Shown: one piece after another, positions 57,539 through 64,000 of the stretch
Layout of the letters: the number at the start of each line of letters is the position of its first letter
Position numbering within the stretch: position 1 is the stretch's first letter
Assembly (NCBI GenBank): GCA_905203305.1
Contig: CAJKVH010000005.1
Coordinates: 1 to 64,000 of the forward strand
Reading direction: 5' to 3'
DNA: 64,000 nucleotides
Source: an uncultured Eubacteriales bacterium
GTDB taxonomy: Bacteria; Bacillota; Clostridia; TANB77; CAG-508
The notes under the pieces: model-generated
The model's input: only the letters and a program-made list of their open reading frames with translations
What the model was told of the DNA's origin: nothing
Databases searched by the model: none
Made by a program: the position numbers and the translations under genes

Positions 57539-60500
57539 TTATTCGTAAATGTATGTTGTATCTATTTGTCCAACTAATATTTTTCCTGCATATAAATTCA
57601 TTTTTACCGTATAAGTTGCTTTTGTATCAAACTCTATAGGTAGTTTCGTTTTAAAGTATGTTACATTATCATCTAATCCTTGTCCCCATTCTGGTTTAAA
57701 TTCTCCTGATGAACTATAATTATTGCTTAAGTTAAATACAGAATATTCAATTCTATCAACTTTATTAATATTGTAATAACTATCATAGAAACGTACTTCA
57801 CAATTTTTGCCATTTTGTACTAAAGTTACACTACCAATAGAAACATCTGCACTATTTGTTATAGCATTTAATGTGTATTGTTCTTGATGTGTTTCTAAAT
57901 TTGTTCCTTTGTTTTCTTTGTCATATTTTGTTTCTAATTTTGCAACATAATTATAACTATAATCTATATTTTCATTTTGTATGTATACTGAGAAATTTCC
58001 TGAATGTTCCTTTAAATTAAATGTACTTTCAGTAACATTATTTCCATTTTGATATCTATCATATGTTGGTACTTCTGTTAATGACTTAGGATCATTTTTA
58101 TATCTATATACCTTTAATGTATATTCTCCCCAATCTGATCCATAAATCATAGCATCTTCATCTTTTATCGAAACTAGTACTCTTATAGCTTTAATATCAT
58201 TTGGATAATCTTTTCTTTCCATCTTTAAACCTATTTCAGGCTCTGCTAATGTTTTCAAATCAAAATTTCCATTTACATTTTCTATCTCACATGTTTGATT
58301 TCCATTTATTGTAACTATTGGTGTTATTTTTAAAATATAGCTTTCTCCCATTGTAAACACATTGTTTTCTGGGCTTATTGCAATTTGTTCTAATACTTTT
58401 TCAAATAAGTTTTTATTTGAATAACTTGGGTTTGTTACAATTAATGATCCATCTTCTACAGTGTAACTTGCTTCTTCGTTTGATGATTTTATATTATTGT
58501 TTGTAAGATTTACTTTTGTTACACCATCTTTTTTATAGAATGTATACTTTGTTTTTTCATACATATTTGATCTTTGATTGTCAACATCATACGAAATATT
58601 TATAAATTTATTTTTGTAATTTTCTGCACTATATTCAACTTTTAGATTTTGAATTCCAATTGTTGCAAGTGTCTCAAATTTATATGGTTCTCCTATTTTT
58701 TTTGTATCTTTATCGTATGTATATACATATTCTGATCCATCAAAATATTTAAATCTTATTTGATAATATTCTGCTGGTGATAAATTATTTAAGTTGATTT
58801 CACCAATTTCACTTGCATTTATTTCTTTTGTTTCACATTCATTCCAATTTGCTGTAGCATTTGAATCTTTTGAATGCCATATTTCCATTATAAATTTATC
58901 TACATTTATTCCTAATGGATTTAAAACATTAGTATTGATTTTGGCTGTTGTAAGTGTTGTTTCAACTCCATTTACTTTTATACCAATTCTTATATTTTTA
59001 ATATTAACTTTATGTTCTATATTTTCATCTACTATTTTTTCTGAGATTCCTTTTTGTACAATTACACTACCATTTTGTTTAAATCCTGCTGGCGAATATT
59101 GTAATTCTACAATAGTTCCATTTTGGTTGCTATTTATATTGTCTATAGTTTTTAATCCTAATTGAGCTACACTATCATAAGTATATAATTGATATTCGAA
59201 TAAATTTTCATTTATTTCTCCATCTTTCTTCAAAAATGTATTTCCATCAAGTGTCATATAATTATTTTCAGAATCTACATATGTTGCATATCTTGATCCA
59301 TCTCCTGGAATAAATCCTATTTTACCGTTATCATAATATACTTTAACTGATACTTTGACATCTATTCCAACGAAGTGCTTATAATTTTGATTATTTAATA
59401 TTTCAAGTAAATCAACAACAACGTAATTGCCGTTTTCTTTATTCATTTTTAATAATCCTGTAGTTAATTCTTCTTTTCCATTACTGAATGTTACTGTTGC
59501 TGCAGCGACTCTATCTACATCCTCTCCTGCTAATTGTATTGTTACATTGTTAGGATTATTTTTATCATTGTAAACTATATTTGCAATCTCAATATCACTT
59601 AAACTTACACTTCCTTCAAATTTTTGTGTTATTAAATTTTGTTCAATATATGTTCCAGATTGTGCTTTATTTAAATTTTTTGTATATCCAACCTTATATG
59701 TTATATTAGGTGATAATGGACTTACAACCGTTTCATGAATTTGTCCATCTGTTCTTACCTCAATGTTTGAATTTTGTACTGTTCCATTTGCTGATAATTG
59801 TAAATATGCATATTCAGTTGTACTATGTGCTGCATATTTTAAAGCTTTGTCATAATCTGAACAAGAATACATATAAGTAATTGTTGATTCGTCTGATGTT
59901 TTTGGATACATAACAAATCTTGGTTCTTGTTTTTTAGGAAATAAATTATCTGTTTTTAAGCTCTTATTGTCATATTTAGTTTTTTCGTCACTTTTACATG
60001 TAGGCCAAATCATTTCACTTCCATCTACATTTTGATATGTTACTGTATATGAGAAGAAATATCCATCTCCTCTATGTAAACCTGTTTTATTATCATCTGT
60101 TTCTGAATCTATTGTTCCTTCTTTTAATTCAAATACCGCAGATGGTGCTTTTTCTTGATTTACAAAATCTAATGTTTTTGTAAGTTGTTCTCCATTCTCT
60201 CCAAGTACAGGGTTTCCGTTTCTATCCCATGCATAATATGTTATCTTTTTAGCCGTTAATGATCCTGTATTTGCAAACTTTGTACTTAAATAATATCCTA
60301 CATAAGTGCTATCATCTAAGCTACTATTTTTTTGTATTCCATATCTACTTGCATTTCCATTTGTTATTGCTGTAGCCTCTAATTTTTTGTATTCTTCTGG
60401 TACATCAACTGTTGTTCCTTTTCCTTTAACAATTATATATGCTGCAGAATATGTTTCATTTGACTTATTATCTGTATATGTTGTATTTCCTGTATTATCA

Positions 60501-63250
60501 TTATTGTCCTCTGTTGCTTGTATTGGAATTTTATTTGAATATGTTGTTCCATCTATTGTTGCAGTTACTATAACTTGATAATTAACTTCCGTATAACTTG
60601 ATTCTTTTCCTCCACCTATAAATGAAGGAGTTACAATAAGTGTATTGTCGAAAAATAATTCTTGCAAACTATTTACTTTCTGTTGTCCTTGTACATTATT
60701 TAGGCATGATGTAAAGTTATTTTGAGTTATTGTACGTGTCCAGTTTCTATATTCGCCATTATTTATGTCTCCAGATCCTTCGTATAACATTAAATTTACA
60801 CTTGTTAGTCCCTCTCTTGCAACATTATCTCCCTCTAGGTTTAGATTAACTGTAAATGCATTTGTTGGACTTTCAACCGTTGTCATATTTGCTGATAATG
60901 GTTCATAAGATCCTGTTGTTACTATACTACTTCCTATATGAGTATTTTTATAATCTCCATTTCCATCTTTTAAGTTGATTGTTCCATATACAGAAAATGT
61001 ATATGAAGTTTCAGCTTTTAATCCTTTTTTATTATTTCCTTTTTCTCCAATATCCACCCATATTTTTATAACTTCGTTTCCATCTTTATCTGTTGTTCTT
61101 TCATCATTTTGAAGGCTTGTTCTTTTTACATAAACAACGGATTCATCTACATCACTAGAATATGTTATTGTTAATGGATTTTCACTGTCTACTGTAACTG
61201 TACTATCATTATCTACTATATATAACCATCCTCTTATTTCTGTTGGCGGATAGTCACTTTCTACTCTTTCAAATTTTACGCTAGGAAATGTTGATCCGTT
61301 TAAAGCAAATGCTCCACAAATTGAGCTTTCTACATCTACATATTTTTCATTATCATAAGTTGATGCAATTACCTTAAATCCATAGTATTGCCCTCTTACA
61401 ATACCAGAATCACTGTTTTCATCTGCAACATTTACTGTTATTTCTTTATTTGTTGTTTCTCTTTGATATGCTATGTTTTTTGTATCATAGTCTAATATAT
61501 AATTTCCGTTTTGGTCCTGTATTTGTGTATATTTATAAATGATATACTTGTAATTTTGAATTGAACCATCATTGTCTGTAACATCATCTATATACAATGT
61601 AAAAGTTCCGTCTCTTTTATTTATAGAATAATTCAAATTATTTATAGTAGCTTTTGCCTTTAATGTTTTGCATTTAGTATCTATTGTCCAGTTTTCTCCC
61701 TCTTGTATTATTCCATCATATGTTATTCCCGACAACCTTACTATATAATCAGTATTTGCTGAAAGTCCATCAAATGTGATTATTTCTTCAGAGCCACTAT
61801 TTTTAACAGTTTGTTTTCTATTTATTATTTCATTTCCGTTTGAATCAAGTAGTGATACTTGAGCACTTTCTACTAATTTATCAGTAAAATTAACATTAAA
61901 AGATAAAGAATTATTTGTATATGATTCTTTATTTATTTTTACTCCAATGTCTGTTGTTAAAAATGTTTTATAAATAAAGTTTTTAGTATATGTTTTTTCG
62001 CTTACAGTATATGTTGCACTTGTAATTATTGTATAACTTGTATTTGGAAGTAATGTTTCAACATCTACCGGTATATTAAATGTTCCATAAGATTGACTAT
62101 CTGTATATACTGTTTTCCCTGTTTGATTGTTTACTATTTTTATATCTATACTATCATTTTTTGATAATGCATCATTATCATCTGTAATTTGAATGTTTCC
62201 TTGAACTCCAACTGCCGTTATTTTCATGTTTTCGAATTTGAATTTTGGCTCATTTACAGCTACTGTTTCATCTACTTTGCTTTCATTATCTGTTACATAT
62301 TCATATAGTATATTTGGAGTTTCAATATTTATTTTGTTCTTATCATCTGAAGCTGTTCCTCCACTTGTTGAATTTGATATTATTGTTGTGCTGTCTGTGC
62401 TTGAAGATGAACTTGTACTAGATGAAGTTGATGTTGATGTTTCCCCGTTTGCCACTTGTACTTCATTTGTAGTATTGTTTTCTTCTTCTGTAGTATTTGT
62501 TTCTTCTGTTTCATTTGTTTCTTGCTTTAAATCTACGATTTTTACATTGTCATTTGAATTTATAACCATATCTTCTAATGACATTTTGTTTTGATCATTT
62601 TGACTCACAATTTTTGTTCCAAGGTTAAGCTTTATTCCATTTTGTAATTCTATATAAGAATTTGATGATATTGTTTGATAGCTAAATTCTTGATTGTATA
62701 TATTTACAACTTCATTATCTGAATACTGAATTTCTACATATCCATCTACATCTTTGGTCATACCATTATTTAATGTTATTTTTAACTTATTTGCTAAAAT
62801 TATATATTTATCAGCTGATATCTTCCATATTGCTTGTTCAAATTGTAAATCTGAATCCAAATTCTTTACAGAATATCTACTTGATATTTTCTTTATTTCT
62901 TTATTTGCTGCAACATCATAATAAACTATAGGATTATCGTTTATTTTACTTAAATCTAATAATACGCTTTCTTGTAGAGCTACAATATTTCCACTTGTAT
63001 AGTGAATAAAATTACTGTTATCTAAAGTAACTTTTGCTCCTTCTGTATCGTAAAATACAATCTGGTTGTTGTATGATGTAGTATATGTTTCATCTTGATA
63101 GAAATAATATCTATTTGTCGAACCATTTAAAATATATCCTGATTCACTAAATGTTTCCTTTTTACTCTCTTCTACATTAACTACATTATATACTAGAATT
63201 GCACCTAGTAATATGCCTATACTTATAAAAAACAAAATATACTTTTTCAT
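57539..63250 (-). CDS. Giant membrane-anchored multi-FN3 extracellular protein
   Basis: The start is set at 63250 (MKKYILFFISIG) behind AAGGGAG, giving about 1,903 residues. One N-terminal membrane helix (about 4-24) anchors it with the C-terminus outside; no sortase motif. An ectodomain (about 35-240) resembles those of the two other surface proteins in the operon. A Thr/Ser/Glu-rich linker (about 245-320) follows, then many fibronectin-III/Ig-like modules to the end, marked by repeats such as LLPNTSYTI, LSANTDYIV, LKAETSYTF, LSPNITYKV and LSPAEYYQI. No catalytic motif was seen, so it is likely a long filament or adhesive arm. It is the first gene of the ATPase operon; a possible promoter (TTGAAA, 16 bp, TAGACT) lies about 50 bases upstream. 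Confidence 0.82.
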   Translation of the reverse strand: MKKYILFFISIGILLGAILVYNVVNVEESKKETFSESGYILNGSTNRYYFYQDETYTTSYNNQIVFYDTEGAKVTLDNSNFIHYTSGNIVALQESVLLDLSKINDNPIVYYDVAANKEIKKISSRYSVKNLDSDLQFEQAIWKISADKYIILANKLKITLNNGMTKDVDGYVEIQYSDNEVVNIYNQEFSYQTISSNSYIELQNGIKLNLGTKIVSQNDQNKMSLEDMVINSNDNVKIVDLKQETNETEETNTTEEENNTTNEVQVANGETSTSTSSSTSSSSSTDSTTIISNSTSGGTASDDKNKINIETPNILYEYVTDNESKVDETVAVNEPKFKFENMKITAVGVQGNIQITDDNDALSKNDSIDIKIVNNQTGKTVYTDSQSYGTFNIPVDVETLLPNTSYTIITSATYTVSEKTYTKNFIYKTFLTTDIGVKINKESYTNNSLSFNVNFTDKLVESAQVSLLDSNGNEIINRKQTVKNSGSEEIITFDGLSANTDYIVRLSGITYDGIIQEGENWTIDTKCKTLKAKATINNLNYSINKRDGTFTLYIDDVTDNDGSIQNYKYIIYKYTQIQDQNGNYILDYDTKNIAYQRETTNKEITVNVADENSDSGIVRGQYYGFKVIASTYDNEKYVDVESSICGAFALNGSTFPSVKFERVESDYPPTEIRGWLYIVDNDSTVTVDSENPLTITYSSDVDESVVYVKRTSLQNDERTTDKDGNEVIKIWVDIGEKGNNKKGLKAETSYTFSVYGTINLKDGNGDYKNTHIGSSIVTTGSYEPLSANMTTVESPTNAFTVNLNLEGDNVAREGLTSVNLMLYEGSGDINNGEYRNWTRTITQNNFTSCLNNVQGQQKVNSLQELFFDNTLIVTPSFIGGGKESSYTEVNYQVIVTATIDGTTYSNKIPIQATEDNNDNTGNTTYTDNKSNETYSAAYIIVKGKGTTVDVPEEYKKLEATAITNGNASRYGIQKNSSLDDSTYVGYYLSTKFANTGSLTAKKITYYAWDRNGNPVLGENGEQLTKTLDFVNQEKAPSAVFELKEGTIDSETDDNKTGLHRGDGYFFSYTVTYQNVDGSEMIWPTCKSDEKTKYDNKSLKTDNLFPKKQEPRFVMYPKTSDESTITYMYSCSDYDKALKYAAHSTTEYAYLQLSANGTVQNSNIEVRTDGQIHETVVSPLSPNITYKVGYTKNLNKAQSGTYIEQNLITQKFEGSVSLSDIEIANIVYNDKNNPNNVTIQLAGEDVDRVAAATVTFSNGKEELTTGLLKMNKENGNYVVVDLLEILNNQNYKHFVGIDVKVSVKVYYDNGKIGFIPGDGSRYATYVDSENNYMTLDGNTFLKKDGEINENLFEYQLYTYDSVAQLGLKTIDNINSNQNGTIVELQYSPAGFKQNGSVIVQKGISEKIVDENIEHKVNIKNIRIGIKVNGVETTLTTAKINTNVLNPLGINVDKFIMEIWHSKDSNATANWNECETKEINASEIGEINLNNLSPAEYYQIRFKYFDGSEYVYTYDKDTKKIGEPYKFETLATIGIQNLKVEYSAENYKNKFINISYDVDNQRSNMYEKTKYTFYKKDGVTKVNLTNNNIKSSNEEASYTVEDGSLIVTNPSYSNKNLFEKVLEQIAISPENNVFTMGESYILKITPIVTINGNQTCEIENVNGNFDLKTLAEPEIGLKMERKDYPNDIKAIRVLVSIKDEDAMIYGSDWGEYTLKVYRYKNDPKSLTEVPTYDRYQNGNNVTESTFNLKEHSGNFSVYIQNENIDYSYNYVAKLETKYDKENKGTNLETHQEQYTLNAITNSADVSIGSVTLVQNGKNCEVRFYDSYYNINKVDRIEYSVFNLSNNYSSSGEFKPEWGQGLDDNVTYFKTKLPIEFDTKATYTVKMNLYAGKILVGQIDTTYIYE

Positions 63251-63374
63251 AAAATCTCTTTCTCCCTTAATACTGTTCTTTTTGACAATTTTTTTCTTTC
63301 TTAGTCTACCATACAACAGTTTTTTTTCAATATATAAATTTTGACATTTTTTTCTCTTTTTTTATTCACATTCC

Positions 63375-63412
63375 TTAGAGCCCCAAAGACTGCGTGTTAT
63401 AAGCCGCGTTTT
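63375..63412. other. Unexplained GC-rich island in AT-rich intergenic DNA
   Basis: The 230-base gap between the giant gene and the next surface-protein gene is AT-rich except for this stretch (AGAGCCCCAAAGACTGCGTG, then TTATAAGCCGCG). It is not coding over any length and is not a recognisable tRNA. It might be part of a small structured RNA, but I could not identify one. Confidence 0.35.
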
Positions 63413-63460
63413 CTTTATTACAATAATATTACATTTTTTTTACTTTTTTGTTACAATTTA

Positions 63461-63491
63461 AAATAGGCAAGCTTTTTTAGCTTACCTATTT
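63461..63491 (-). terminator. Terminator of the partial surface-protein gene
   Basis: AAATAGGCAAGC/GCTTACCTATTT arms (one mismatch) that contain the stop codon of the gene. The T-run on the minus strand is short. Confidence 0.7.
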
Positions 63492-64000
63492 GTTTTTTTG
63501 TATAAAATTGCTAATATTATGCAGATCGATCCAACAATTGATGCAATAATTATTATACCTGCATTCTTCATTTTTGATGAACTTGTAGATAAATTTGTAT
63601 AGAATGAAATTAAATCATCATTTTGATTTATCTTTTCATTTTCAGTTTGTGTTTTTGATGCTTTTCCTTGTATTAAATCATCTGTACTGTAAACAACATA
63701 ACTCTTTGTTCCAGCATCATAAGCTGTTACATATTTATTATCAATATTGTCATTATTTTTAGAACTTGTATTTAAAATATTATTTTTGTTGTCATTTGAT
63801 TCATTTTGTGATTGTATTTTGCTATTTTCCTTTGAAATATTTGAATTGCTTTGACCATCAGATATTGTTATATTAACTTCTGTATTTTCATTATTATTGC
63901 CTTTTATCTTTTTAGTTGCTTCATCTATAGATACTTTATCTAATTTACTTGCAAGCTCTTCAGTTGCTGTATAATTAGATTTATTTATATTATATGAAAC
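63482..64000 (-). CDS. C-terminal part of a surface protein with C-terminal membrane anchor (cut by window edge)
   Basis: An open frame enters from position 64000 and stops at 63482-63484, 172 residues. It is rich in Asn, Ser and Lys (low complexity over about 60 residues), followed by the segment YVTAYDAGTKSYVVYSTDDL, then a membrane helix (AGIIIIASIVGSICIILAILY) and the basic end KKTNR. It is thus a surface protein held by a C-terminal helix, without a sortase motif. It is upstream of, and transcribed in the same direction as, the ATPase operon, but with its own terminator. The missing N-terminal part is needed to name it. Confidence 0.7.
   Translation of the reverse strand, partial: VSYNINKSNYTATEELASKLDKVSIDEATKKIKGNNNENTEVNITISDGQSNSNISKENSKIQSQNESNDNKNNILNTSSKNNDNIDNKYVTAYDAGTKSYVVYSTDDLIQGKASKTQTENEKINQNDDLISFYTNLSTSSSKMKNAGIIIIASIVGSICIILAILYKKTNR

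Overview
The window comes from a very AT-rich, low-GC Gram-positive genome. The best fit is an uncultured, spore-forming, fermentative anaerobe of the Clostridia type. Supporting evidence is the spoIIAA-spoIIAB-sigF operon followed by spoIID, a T-box leader ahead of valS, PrkC/PrpC signalling, RNase Y, L-lactate dehydrogenase, and an archaeal/V-type ATPase instead of a normal F-type synthase. Almost every gene lies on the minus strand; prs is the only clear plus-strand gene.

Layout from low to high coordinates: a two-component system cut by the window edge; two paralogous coiled-coil genes of foreign appearance beside a decayed surface-protein remnant; a nucleotide-housecleaning trio (Nudix, Ppx/GppA-like, DUF84-type NTPase); an rRNA methyltransferase and tRNA-Leu; rpe, prkC and prpC; an M50 protease; rny; a YgjP-like peptidase flanked by operator-like palindromes; Ktr potassium uptake; dnaE; prs; an acyl-CoA synthetase; a nine-gene V-ATPase operon (H-C-I-K-F-E-A-B-D); two secreted proteins; ychF, tRNA-Thr and ldh; argS, trpS and cysS; a class A penicillin-binding protein; the sporulation cluster; T-box-valS; an Rpn-type nuclease; and a 14 kb operon built around a second, aberrant rotary ATPase.

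Two things stand out. First, six +1 frameshifts interrupt otherwise well-conserved genes (prkC once, dnaE three times, sigF once, spoIID once). At all six, the zero-frame codon at the break is CGG, and skipping its C restores the conserved protein, always entering a Gly (GGN) codon. My manual scan found no other in-frame CGG in any native gene of the window, although CGG occurs dozens of times out of frame. The only exceptions are one CGG codon in each of the two foreign-looking coiled-coil genes. This suggests that CGG is unassigned in this lineage and is bypassed by +1 frameshifting.

Second, the operon at 49.6-63.3 kb encodes a complete F1-like motor with intact catalytic residues (alpha, beta, gamma, epsilon and a b/delta-like stalk). 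Its c-subunit homologue lacks the ion-binding carboxylate, and no recognisable subunit a is present. The motor genes are co-transcribed with three N-terminally anchored extracellular proteins that appear to share a related ectodomain, one of them about 1,900 residues with many fibronectin-III-like modules, and with a five-helix membrane protein. Because the V-ATPase can handle ion transport, this second ATPase may be a motor that performs mechanical work on an extracellular machine.
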